A stretch of 64,000 nt of DNA from Chytriomyces cf. hyalinus JEL632 (lineage: Eukaryota; Chytridiomycota; Chytridiomycetes; Chytridiales; Chytriomycetaceae), in the NCBI GenBank assembly GCA_025435555.1, contig JAIWWG010000123.1, positions 18,076-82,075 on the forward strand, written 5' to 3'. A program made the position numbers and the translations under genes. The notes beneath the pieces are model-generated. The model worked only from the letters and a program-made list of their open reading frames with translations, was not told the origin of the DNA and made no database searches. Positions 24,453 to 34,621 of this stretch are shown piece by piece (the stretch's first letter is position 1; each line of letters begins with the position of its first letter).

Positions 24453-25583
24453 ATGAATCTGTTTGCGAGATGTTTCGCTCTGCGTCCTACCATCCACCCT
24501 CGCATCAAGAGCAACGCGCGCTCAATCCCACTGGCGACTATCTTCAGTCGAGATATCCAGCGATCTGAACACCGCCATCTCGCAACATCGACCGCCGCAC
24601 GGCATGCGTCCTCAAAGAGTTCTCGAGACGTTCGAAAAAAGCTCGTTAAACTCGTCGGCGCGTACTCAGCAGACAGGCTGCTTTCGACTCTTGGCTTCGC
24701 TTGTCGTACTGATGCTCTGCTTCCAACTCTGGAACATCTCACAAACAAAATTGGAAAGGAGAATGCCGTTCGATTACTGTCAACCGACAGTTTTTGCGCC
24801 CATCATGAAAGTCTCCTGTCTGTTTTGGATAATCTTTCCGACAAGTTGGGGACCGAATTGGCAGTTTCACTGCTCTCAAATGGCAGCTTTTGTGCTCGCG
24901 CAAATTCTCTACTTCCGGTTCTGGAAAGGATGGTGGATAATGTTGGGAAGGGATCCGCAGTCACGCTGTTTTCGAAAAGCAGCTTCTCTACTCGCGTTGA
25001 GGCACTACTGCCCATTCTAAACTCCCTCTCCAAGAAACTGGGAACGGAAACGGCAGTGTCTCTGCTTTCGACCAATAGCTTTTGCTCTCGCGCTGAGAAT
25101 TTGCTGCCTGTTTTGAACATTCTCTCGGAAAAGATTGGAACGAAATCCGCAGTGGCATTGCTTTCAACGGGCAGCTTTTGCGTTCGTGCCGAAACTCTGC
25201 TTCCAGTCTTGGATCGCTTGTCTGACCAACTTGGAACAGAATCTGCGGTCCGACTTCTTTCCCACGATAGTTTTTGTGCGCGGGTGGATAAACTGATGGC
25301 CAAGTTTCCTGAGATTCAAAGCGTGTTGGGTACACAGGGTGCCATACGTGTTCTTTCAAATGATTCTCTGGCATCTATGGACGCATCACAATGGCAAGAA
25401 TTTATGGAGTTTATTCGAAATGCTCAGCCTGAGCATGTCATGTTGTACTTGGGATCGAGAGGAACGGTGTCAAAGTGTAAGAGAGTTGGCTGGGGCATAT
25501 GCGTAGATTTGTATCGGAATGCATCTCAAAAGGAAAGGACAAGAGCCGGGTTCAAGAGATTGGTGGATGAATACGCATTGTGA
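24453..25583 (+). CDS. 32-residue-repeat protein, intact copy, probably mitochondrial
   Basis: I do not recognise this family. The single-exon protein has 376 residues. I chose the ATG at 24453 because MNLFARCFALRP aligns with the starts of the copies at 25740 and 34622. Residues 1-60 are rich in Arg, Ser, Ala and Leu and nearly free of acidic residues (for example HRHLATSTAARHASS), as in mitochondrial presequences. A short conserved segment (DVRKKLVKLVG) precedes about seven tandem repeats of exactly 32 residues, of type FCARxExLLPVLDxLSxKL then GTESAVxLLSxxS; each should form about two helices. The last unit changes to MAKFPEIQSVLG and leads to a unique C-terminal part (SMDASQWQEFMEFIRNAQPE, KCKRVGWGICVDLY, RAGFKRLV). 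The layout resembles organelle RNA-binding helical-repeat proteins (PPR, OPR, mTERF), but the motif is not one of these as far as I can tell. Confidence 0.75.
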   Translation: MNLFARCFALRPTIHPRIKSNARSIPLATIFSRDIQRSEHRHLATSTAARHASSKSSRDVRKKLVKLVGAYSADRLLSTLGFACRTDALLPTLEHLTNKIGKENAVRLLSTDSFCAHHESLLSVLDNLSDKLGTELAVSLLSNGSFCARANSLLPVLERMVDNVGKGSAVTLFSKSSFSTRVEALLPILNSLSKKLGTETAVSLLSTNSFCSRAENLLPVLNILSEKIGTKSAVALLSTGSFCVRAETLLPVLDRLSDQLGTESAVRLLSHDSFCARVDKLMAKFPEIQSVLGTQGAIRVLSNDSLASMDASQWQEFMEFIRNAQPEHVMLYLGSRGTVSKCKRVGWGICVDLYRNASQKERTRAGFKRLVDEYAL

Positions 25584-26305
25584 TTTTGCGTTCTTGATGA
25601 TCTCTCCTTGAATGCATTTGCGTCATGCTCTGACTATACAATAAACCAAAGATTCAGCGAAAATGATGCAGCAAAATGTAGCGGAAGCCGAAAGTGTCCG
25701 AGAAAAGGAAACTGTAAAATCTTAAAATATACCCTCGAAATGAATGTCCTTGCCAGATGCTTCGCTCTGCGTCCAGCTGTACACGCTCGCATCAACATCA
25801 ACTTGTGCACAACTCCACTTGCGATGGTCTTCAGTCGACACATCAAGCCATTCCCGCACCGCCATCTCGCAACATCCACCACACGTAATGCGGCCTCCAA
25901 AAGTCCTCGCGACGTACGAAAAACATTCGTAAAGCTTGTGGGCGAGCACTCGGCGGAAAGGCTGCTTTCGACCAACAGCTTCATTTGTCGGACTGATGCG
26001 CTGCTTCCGACCCTGGACCATCTTACCAAAAAAATTGGAGCGAAGAATGCTGTTCGATTTCTCTCCACAGACAGTTTTTGCGCACGTTATGATGGTCTCC
26101 TTCCAGTTTTGGATCATGTTTCCGACAAGTTGGGGATGAAGCCAGCTGTTGCGCTCCTTTCGAGAAACGGCTTTTGTGCTCGCGCGGATGCCTTTCTTCC
26201 TGTTTTGGACATGCTATCAGAGATGATTGGGGCTAAAGCTTCGGTCACGTTACTTTCTTCAGACAGCTTTTGTGCTCGCGTTGAAACACTGCTTCCTCAT
26301 TTGGA

Positions 26306-26317
26306 CTCTCTCTCTCT
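26306..26317 (+). repeat. (CT)6 tract causing first frameshift
   Basis: The tract is twelve bases of CT inside a repeat codon block of the copy at 25740; one unit fewer would continue the upstream frame. Confidence 0.85.
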
Positions 26318-26403
26318 GAGACGCTGGGGACGGAATCTGCAGTCCCGTTGCTTTCTTCAGACAGTTTCAGCGCTCGAGTTGATATTCTCCTCCCAGTTTT
26401 GGG

Positions 26404-26415
26404 CTCTCTCTCTCT
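26404..26415 (+). repeat. (CT)6 tract causing second frameshift
   Basis: The tract is at the equivalent position of the next 96-nt repeat, 98 nt downstream of the first, again one CT unit longer than the frame allows. Confidence 0.85.
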
Positions 26416-27069
26416 GAGAAGCTGGGGACGAAATCTGCAGTTTCTCTGCTTTCGTCAGGCGGTTTTTGTGTGCGGGCCGAGGCTCTCGTTCCAATATTGT
26501 TCTCTCTGTCAAAAGATATTGGGATGGAATCTTCGGTTAGGCTGCTTCCTTCAAACAGTTTTTGCGCTCGTATTGATGCTCTCATGCCAATATTCGATTT
26601 TCTGTCAAACGCGGTTGGGTCAAAATTGGCGGTGGCATTGCTTTCGAACGACAGCTTTTGTGATCGTGCCGAAATACTTCTTCCAATTTTGGATCGTCTG
26701 TCAGATCAATTTGGAATAGAAGATGCGGTCCGTCTTCTTTCCTGCGACAGCTTTTGTGTGCGAGTCGATGAACTAATGGCGAAATATCCCGAAATTGAAG
26801 CCGCGTTGGGTGAAAAGGGTGGCATTCGTGTTCTTTCAAATTATTCTCTAGCTTCTATGGACGCAACTCAATGGCAAGAATTAATGGATTTCATACGAAA
26901 TGCGCAGCCGGAGCATGTCATGTCGTACTTGGGAACAAAAACGGTGGCAAAATGCAAAAAGGCGGGTTGGGGAATTTGCGCGGATTTGTATCAGCAAGCA
27001 TCTCAGCAAGAGAAGACAAGAGCTGGGTTTCAGAAATTGGTGAACGGATACCTGCAGGAAGTATTGTGA

Positions 27070-28239
27070 TTTGCGTTCTTGACGGGGTTTCTCAAACTCT
27101 GCTTGAATGCATTTACATCAAAATTCTGGCTCCAATGAACCACGGATTTAGCGAAAATGGCGCAAACAACTGGAATTAGAATATCGCTACTCCGAATCGA
27201 ACTCAAAATCATAGGGTGCTCTTCTGGGGGGTTGAAATGAATCCAGTTGCAAGGACGGGGTAAGCTGAGAGTTGCGAAGACGGACTTTGAGTACGGACAA
27301 AGTACGGAAACATAGGCTACAATCGCAAAACAAGAACGTATGTGCAGGCTGGTGGGAACGAAAGTTTGCTCAAAAAAATAGAATGATGGGCTGCACTCGA
27401 AAGAGATGATAAATGGATTTGACTACCACAACACTTGACTAGTGCTTGGACACGAGGCACAATAATCACATTAGATCATGAACGCATGTCCACGAAAGGA
27501 AAACACAATCAGAAGTGCGTTTATTCAGACGGTTTGTTTTGGGTCTGTTTGAGCGCTCAAGCGAATGGACGGAAGTCGCTCTTTGGGGATCCCAGCTACT
27601 TTCTCATTCAGACTACTGAATGGATAGATATGAATACAGCCAATAGAGATACGTTCATGCTTGTAAAAGCGTCTCGTTGTAAAGCTGTAAAACGTGTCCC
27701 TGTAACGTTGCTTCTTGTAAAAACACTCACAACCATCTTGATATGCACGTATGTATTGAGACAGCCACGGCGAGTGAAGAAACCATGTATCGCGGACTGC
27801 TCCCTTTGGTCAGTCGGACGAATGGTCGGATTGATAAATTGGGGTCATGATTTTGACGGCACGCACGCACTTAAAAAATTTGCGTGATTTAATCAATTGG
27901 ACACGCACGCTCAAGCTGGGGTCAGTCTGTGCGTGCGGCAGTCAGCGGCAGTCCTGGGTTAGCGGCAGTCCATGCGGTGTGTGTGTGTGTGTGTAGGTGG
28001 GTGTGTGTGTGGGGGATTGCGGCGAAGAGAAAGCAAGCGACCTTGCTTGGGACACTGCGAGTCTAAACACGCGGGCATCCATCCCCACTCACAAAATTGT
28101 ATGTTGCAATATGATAACCCTCACCCCTGCATGCCCTGCTTTTTAATAAAAAAACCTTCACAATCATCACCTTCCTAAACTGGGTTACTCAAGAGCTACA
28201 AAACCTTTCCTTACAACCACCTCCCCACGTCAGACAAAC
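27070..28239. other. long intergenic region
   Basis: No supported gene is seen in about 1.17 kb. An open frame around 27435-27887 starts with TTG and lacks recognisable features. Three copies of GCGGCAGTC occur around 27935-27970, just before a GT repeat. Confidence 0.5.
27977..28015. repeat. (GT)n microsatellite
   Basis: Two GT runs are separated by AGGTGG and end in a short G run, about 225 nt upstream of the first phosphate transporter gene. Confidence 0.9.
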
Positions 28240-29965
28240 ATGGGCTACGGATACACCGACAGAGGCACAGAGTCCGCCAAACGTGCCCAAGCATTCGCAC
28301 ACCTCGATGAAGCCCGGCTCGGCTGGTTCCATCTGCGCGCCGTCATTGTGTCAGGAGTCGGTTTCTTTGCCGATGCATACGACATCTTTGTCATTGGTCA
28401 GGCCATTCCCATGGTCTACCAGATCTACTACGGCCCACAATACATCTCTGGATCGTACCCAGCCAACATGCCAGGCCTCAACAACACTCAACCCATCCCA
28501 AAAACACCACAAAACACCAAAGTCAACTTCAACGACAACTACCCCATGGGCGCTCACATGGACGCCTGGCTCAAGGCTTCCACCAACTGGGGAAACTTTT
28601 TCGGACAGATTGGGTTTGGAATCTTGGGTGATCAGTTGGGAAGGAAAAAAATGTACGGTGTGGAACTGATTGTCATGATTGTGTGTACAATTGGATCTGC
28701 AATGGCTGGACCGATGGTGCATGGATGGAACATTCTCGTGATTCTGTCCATCTGGCGATTCTTTTTGGGTGTCGGTATCGGTGGTGATTACCCAATGTCT
28801 GCCGTCATCACCTCCGAGTTTGCCAACGTGCGATATCGTGGAATGATGTTGTCGGCTGTGTTTGCAATGCAAGGAATCGGAATCATGGTTGGAGGACTTG
28901 TGTACATGGCCACGCTTGCTGCGTTCAAGTCGCAGATCCAAACGGATTACACGACCCTGGACATTGTCTGGCGTATTGCGCTTGGGTTCGGAGCCGTGCC
29001 TGCTCTGGGCGCTGTTTACTTCCGAATGACGATTCCCGAGACTCCGCGTTTCACTGTTGATGGTAAACAAAAACACGTGCCTTTATGGTGTAAATCCATT
29101 TTAACTATGTTTTTTTTTCACAGTTATCGGAGACACCCACAAGGCCGATTCCGATGTTGCCCGAGTCCTCGCCCTCAACAATGTTGCCTCCGTTTCTTCC
29201 AGCTGGGAAGGCGAAGATATCGCAACTGCCAAAGTCGCAGTCAAGAGTAACACGTTTGCCGACTTTCGCGCATACTTTGGACAATGGCGGCACATGAAGA
29301 CCCTGATTGGAACCTCGTACACTTGGTTTGCGCTTGATGTTGCTTGGTACGGTCTCGCGTTGAACCAGTCCACGGTGCTATCGCTCATCAACTTTAACGG
29401 GCCAGCGAAAGTGAAAGTAAACGGCTCGTCCATCACACCGCCTGTTGACATTGCCGAGTTGTTTTACCAGAATGCACTTGGAAACTTGATCATTGCCTTT
29501 TGCGGGACTGTTCCCGGTTACTGGTTCTGCGTTGCATTTGTTGAAAAGCTCGGCCGCAAGCCCATCCAATACTGCGGCTTCCTCGTAATCACCATATGCC
29601 TGACAGTCCTCGCCGTAATGTGGGACACGATCAAAACACAACAAATCCCGTTCCTGGTTGTTTTCACAATCGCGCAATTCTTTTTCCAATTTGGACCCAA
29701 CACAACCACATTTGTGATTCCCGGTGAAGTGTTTCCCACACGTTTCCGGTCAACTGGACACGGTATTTCTGCTGGATGCGGTAAATTGGGCGCGATTATC
29801 GGGATTCAGGTTGTTGGCCCGTATTTCATTCCGAATGCGCAGATTGTGTTGGCCACGTTTGCAGTAATTATGGCAACGGGTGGGATTGCCACGGCGTTGG
29901 TTCCTGAGACGGCGGGAAAGACGCTCGAGGAGCTTTCTGGCGAGGAAGACGTGATTCTGTCTTAG
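28240..29965 (+). CDS. MFS inorganic phosphate:H+ symporter (Pho84-like), copy 1
   Basis: This is a plasma-membrane high-affinity phosphate uptake carrier of the major facilitator superfamily, phosphate:H+ symporter subfamily. The exons are 28240-29062 and 29124-29965 (554 aa). It has about 12 membrane segments with a long central loop. Family motifs include GVGFFADAYDIFVIGQ in TM1, GDQLGRKKMYG between TM2 and TM3, GIGGDYPMSAVITSEFA in TM4, IPETPRFTVD before the central loop and FQFGPNTTTFVIPGEVFPT in the C-terminal half. The latter motifs are typical of Pho84 and fungal/plant PHT1. The single intron falls right after IPETPRFTVD, exactly as in the paralogue at 32758-34511. Expression is probably phosphate-controlled by analogy with yeast, but no Pho4-type site was verified. 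Confidence 0.93.
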
Positions 29966-30377
29966 TGCCGTTTTTGTTTGTTACTTTTTTTTTCTTTTGT
30001 TCGGTATCCTTGTCGAGATACGGGATCGTGTGAATACGGTCACAAATATACTAATATACATGAAATAAACGAAGAGAATTTGAGCAGTATTATTTTTATT
30101 TCTATTTTTATTTTATTTTCTGAAGGATGACGCCGCACACCCCCACACCCCCCGCCACGCCGCAACTGTGACGCAACGCATCCTTAAGTGCATAAACCAT
30201 AAAGACAAAAAGAGGCAAAATTAGTTTGTAAACTCATTAGTTATTAGATGAAAAACGGAAGCTACGAATGAATTAAGCTCTTAATGAATTTGGTCTTCAA
30301 AAGACTGCCCTCCCGTTCCCTTTTTCACAAACAAACAACAACCTGTAAAAACAAACAACGACACTTCCTTTTTGCAT
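29966..30377. other. intergenic region with 3' signals
   Basis: About 410 nt contain no gene. An AATAAA at 30064-30069 fits the polyadenylation signal of the phosphate transporter. The remainder is A/T-rich, followed by a C-rich stretch near 30140, and should include the promoter of the fasciclin gene. Confidence 0.5.
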
Positions 30378-32339
30378 ATGAACTCGATACTCTCCATACC
30401 CCTGCTACTCCTCCTCTCCGTCTGCTCAGCACAAACGCTTGTCGAAGTGCTCCGCCAAAACAGCGCCACAACACTCCTCCAACTCGCCAAAACCGATTCA
30501 CAACTCTTCAAATCGTTATCCACATTCAAAGGCACCGTATTTGCACCAACAAATGATGCCTTCAGCGCTGCACTGAAAGACGGAGACAGGTTCACGCAGG
30601 ATTCAACGACAGATCGGGTGCTCAAGTATCATTTGATTCCTGATGCAGTGTTTGCTGGGGATGGGTTTGATGGAACGGACTTTTTGGTTAGTTTGAATGG
30701 GAGCGATGTGAAGGTTTCTGGGACTGCGAAGGGAATTGTGGTTTCATCGGCGTGGGATGCACCGCAGGCTAACGTTGTCAAGACTTCTGCATTCACTGGG
30801 GGAGTGGTACACTTTATTGATCAGGTATGTTCCGTGGATACTTTCACAAGTTTTGCAACTTGAAAACTGACTAATTCTAAATGACAGACATTAACGCCAC
30901 CCCTTGGGATCGTGGAAGTTGCCAAAGCAGCGGGACTCACCAGCCTCGTCAGCGCCGTAGTTCAAGCCGGTCTTGCACGCACGATTATAAACCTGAAAGA
31001 CGCTACCGTGTTTGCACCTTCAAACGAAGCCATTGCGCAAATCTCGAGTCTTGTCAACACGCTGTCAAAGGAACAACTAGCACAGGTGCTGCTTCTACAT
31101 GTGGTCCCGAACCAGCGGCTGCACTCGACTGACTTTGCCACGTCGGCCCTGTTGACGTCAAGCACCGAAGCGCGTGTGCAGGTTCAGAAGGATGCTCAGG
31201 GTGTGGCTGTGAGTGGGCCTGGAAATGATGTTGCTGCGAGAGTTGTTACGGCAGATGTGCTTGCGAGTGTGGGTATTGTTATGCATGTTGTTGACAAGGT
31301 GCTGTTGCCGGCTGGGATGCTAGGTGGGATGGAGCCAGCTTCAGAGCCATCTGCCGATGTTACTACCATGAAAGGAACACTCAGAGTCGGGAAACTGGCA
31401 GCTGCGGTTGAGGGTGAAGGCGCTGCAGGAGGCGCTTCGTTGATTGCAGTTTTGAAGGAAAACAAGGCAACCACGCTCCTGAGCCTGGTTCAAAGCGACA
31501 AACCCATCCTGAATGCACTGGCTGATTTTAAAGGAACTCTGTTTGCACCCACGGACAAGGCCCTTGCCGCCTCAGTCGCAGCTGGTTTCAATCCAAAGAA
31601 CTTGACTCTTCTGTCCACAGTTCTCAAGTACCACGCCATCCCAACAACCGTGTTTGCGGAAAAGTCATTCACAGGAACTCAGTTTCTCAAGAGCTTGGAA
31701 GGGGATGAAGTAAAGGCATCCGGGTCCAGCGCCAAAGGCATCACCATCACTAGTGCATTCAATGCAAACACTGCAAACGTGGTTTCAAGCATGGCCTTCA
31801 GCGGCGGCATTGTCCACTTTATCGATGCGACACTGACACCGCCCACGGACATTGTCACGGTCGCAAAGCAAGCGAAACTGACGGCGCTGTTGAATGCAAT
31901 CATGTCGGCGGGTCTTTTGGATACGATTGTGAACCTCAAGACTGCGACCGTCTTTGCACCTTCGGACCAAGCGTTTGCGGCCATTTCGGCGACCGCGGCC
32001 AAACTTTCAAAGGAGCAGCTGAAGCAGGTGCTGCTCATGCATGTGGTTCCTGGGAAGCTGGTTCACTCGACGGAAGCAGCGGAAGCCAAGAATTTACCAA
32101 GCGTTGGCACGGCGGCGTCAGGACAAATGATTAGTGTCCAATCGGATGGAACGACTGTGCTGGTGAAGGGGGGCGGCAACAAGAACCCTAGCAAGGTTGT
32201 TGTGGCGGATGTGGTTGTGATGGGACCTCTGGTTGTGCATGTAATTGACCAGGTGTTGCTGCCGGGGAATCTGTCTGCAGGTGTTGGATCGATTGTAGCG
32301 TTGAATGTAGTGTTCTGGATGGCATTGTTTATTCTTTGA
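30378..32339 (+). CDS. secreted, probably GPI-anchored fasciclin (FAS1) protein with four domains
   Basis: This is a predicted cell-surface adhesion-type protein. The exons are 30378-30824 and 30888-32339 (632 aa). A signal peptide (MNSILSIPLLLLLSVCSA) is followed by four FAS1 domains at about 20-145, 150-290, 330-465 and 466-600. Each has the pattern TVFAPTNDAF or TVFAPSxxAF (H1 motif) and a terminal VHFIDQTLTPP or VHVIDQVLLP segment (H2-like). Domains 1 and 3 resemble each other (LKYHLIP / LKYHAIP), as do 2 and 4 (LLHVVPNQRLHSTD / LMHVVPGKLVHSTE), so a two-domain unit was duplicated. The C-terminus ends in a hydrophobic segment (VALNVVFWMALFIL) after Ser/Gly residues, as in GPI attachment. 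I used the ATG at 30378; the only extension possible would begin with TTG. It lies between two phosphate transporter paralogues. Confidence 0.9.
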
Positions 32340-32757
32340 AGCATTTTTTTCATGAACATATTTTTGGCATAAAACGAAGCAGTGAGCATTGAAAATGACC
32401 AGGTGGACCAGATCCATGCCATGTATGTTGTGGATACTCATTGCTCGCCGCAGTTTGCTTTTCATACTCAACGGTCGCCGCAGTTCAATTATTTGCGGCA
32501 AACAAAAACGTTAAAAATATGCCAATTTGTTCATTATGAACAATTTCCATCTCAACTGCCAAGAAATGAAAAATTGCCGACAATTTTCAATCAAGCAAAG
32601 CGCGCGTGCCCTCAAGGGTGCTTAAAATTGCCGACAAATGCGTTGGCGCGTGGCCTAAAACTGCGGCGCGTGCCCAAATGATTTGCATACAAAAACGGGT
32701 GGGGACGGGTCCCATCCGTTTTAGAAAGAACCCAACACTGCACTTTCAAAACAGCAA
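32340..32757. other. intergenic region
   Basis: About 420 nt contain no supported gene. It includes the promoter of the second phosphate transporter. Confidence 0.4.
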
Positions 32758-34511
32758 ATGTTCCTCGTTGCTTCAGACCACTCCAACGACATTGACGTCC
32801 CTGTTGCCGAGGTTACCAAGCGTGCTCAAGCATTTGCACATCTCGATGAAGCCAAGCTCGGCTGGTTCCACCTGCGTGCTGTCATTGTCTCCGGTGTCGG
32901 TTTCTTTGCCGATGCGTACGACATCTTTGTCATTGGCCAGGCCCTGCCTATGATCTACCAAGTCTACTACGGCCCCAAGTACATCTCTGGCTCGTACCCC
33001 GCCAACATCCCAGGACTCAACAACACGGAAAAAATCCCCAAAACGCCGCAAAACACCAAAGTCAACTTCAACGACAACTACCCCAACGGTCACCACATGG
33101 ATGCTTGGCTCAAGGCTTCCACCAACTGGGGCAACATGATTGGACAAGTATTTTTCGGTGTCCTCGGAGACAAGCTTGGCCGGAAAAAAATGTACGGCAT
33201 TGAGCTGATTATCATGATTGTTTGCACGATTGGTTCTGCGCTTTGTTCTTCGATGGTCAACGGATGGTCTGTTCTGGTACTGCTATCGATTTGGCGCTTC
33301 TTTTTGGGAGTCGGCATTGGTGGTGACTACCCAATGTCTGCCGTCATCACCTCCGAGTTTGCCAACGTGCGGTACCGCGGGATGATGCTGGCAGCTGTGT
33401 TCGCCATGCAGGGAATCGGTATCATGGTTGGAGGAATCGTCTTCATCTCAACTCTTGCTGCAATGCGCGCTCAGATTCAGGCCGACTACACTGTCTTGGA
33501 TCAAGTCTGGCGTATTGCGCTCGGATTTGGAATCGTGCCAGCGCTGGCGGCGGTTTACTTTCGATTGACGATTCCAGAGACACCGCGTTTCACTGTTGAT
33601 GGTTCGTCAGCGTTTATTTCTTGTCCAAATCAACTGCCTCCTAACACCGTACTCTATTTTTAGTCGTTGGTGATACGGCCAAAGCAGATGCTGATGTTGC
33701 CCAAGTGCTCGCTCTCAACAACGTTGCGTCCGTGTCGTCCAGCTGGCAGGACACTGACGATGCTGCTTCTCCTAAAGTGGTGGTCAAGGACAACTCGTGG
33801 GCCGACTTCAAAGGATACTTTGGCCAATGGAAAAACATGAAAGTCATCATCGGGACAGCATACACTTGGTTCGCTCTCGACGTTGCTTGGTACGGTCTCT
33901 CCCTCAACCAGTCAACCGTCTTGAACTTGATCAACTTTAACGGCCCAAGCAAAGTCGCTGTCAACGGCACAAAAATCACACCACCTGTCGACATTGCAGA
34001 CTTGTTTTACCAAATCGCCGTCGGAAACTTGATCATTGCGTTCTGCGGTACTGTCCCCGGCTACTGGTTCTGCGTCGCCCTGATTGAAAAGCTCGGGCGC
34101 AAGCCCATCCAGTACTTTGGGTTCTTTGTCATCACCATTTGTCTCACCATCCTTGCTGTCTTGTGGGACGATATCAAGAACCAGCAAACGCAGTTCCTCG
34201 TCGTGTTTACCATTGCCCAGTTCTTTTTCCAGTTTGGGCCAAACACGACCACTTTTATTGTTCCGGGAGAAGTCTTCCCAACACGGTTCCGATCCACAGG
34301 TCATGGTATTTCAGCTGCATGCGGGAAAGTTGGCGCCATCCTTGGTATCCAAGCGGTTGGACCTTACTTTTCAGAGAATGCAAGGATTGTGTTGGCAGTG
34401 TTTGCAGTGATTATGGCAACGGGTGGGGCTGCAACTTGGCTCATTCCGGAGACTGCTGGAAAGACTTTGGAGGAGTTATCTGGGGAAGATTCCGCATTTG
34501 AAACTGCATAA
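32758..34511 (+). CDS. MFS inorganic phosphate:H+ symporter (Pho84-like), copy 2
   Basis: This is a paralogue of the gene at 28240-29965 with the same predicted role in phosphate uptake. The exons are 32758-33601 and 33664-34511 (563 aa). The two proteins are nearly identical in the membrane segments (GVGFFADAYDIFVIGQ, GIGGDYPMSAVITSEFA, FQFGPNTTTFIVPGEVFPT). They differ at the first ~20 residues, in the central loop (WQDTDDAASPKVVVKDNSWA here) and in the C-terminal tail. The intron is at the identical phase and site in both. High identity at the protein level with different introns and flanks suggests duplication followed by purifying selection. An AATAAA lies at 34516-34521, a few bases past the stop. 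Confidence 0.93.
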
Positions 34512-34515
34512 GTAA

Positions 34516-34521
34516 ATAAAG
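34516..34521 (+). terminator. AATAAA polyadenylation signal of phosphate transporter copy 2
   Basis: A canonical hexamer lies 5 nt after the stop codon, in the short gap before the convergent repeat-protein gene. Confidence 0.5.
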
Positions 34522-34621
34522 GCTGTGTTTGTATTTACTTGATCAGCCTAAAGAGAATCCAAATTTACAATCCTCCCTGCGCATATTCGTCCACCAATTT
34601 CTCAAATCCGGCTCTTGTTTT

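Larger units (their letters stand above)
25740..27069 (+). pseudogene. 32-residue-repeat protein, frameshifted copy
   Basis: This paralogue of the gene at 24453-25583 is oriented the same way, with only about 155 nt between them. It starts with MNVLARCFALRP at 25740, has the same Arg-rich presequence (HRHLATSTTRNAASKSPRD) and ends with RAGFQKLVNGYLQ at 27069. The reading frame is broken twice inside the repeats, at 26306-26317 and 26404-26415. At both places the codons for the xSLSE part of the repeat carry a (CT)6 tract, where (CT)5 would keep the frame. All three frames remain repeat-like on either side, about ten repeats in total, with no other stop. Loss is therefore recent, or the tracts vary in length between cells or in the assembly. 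Confidence 0.75.

Noticed and set aside
24453-27069. Possible CRISPR-like or intergenic satellite array because of 96-nt periodicity
   Set aside because: The 96-nt repeats lie in frame within protein-coding sequence and vary at synonymous sites; there are no spacers.
27435-27887. Open frame of 150 codons between the repeat protein and the phosphate transporter
   Set aside because: It begins with TTG, shows no domain, signal peptide or repeat, and lies in simple-sequence-rich DNA.
34565-34621. Treating the long repeat protein as a pseudogene
   Set aside because: Only the last ~18 residues are lost; all ten repeats and most of the C-terminal part stay open, so a functional product is more likely.
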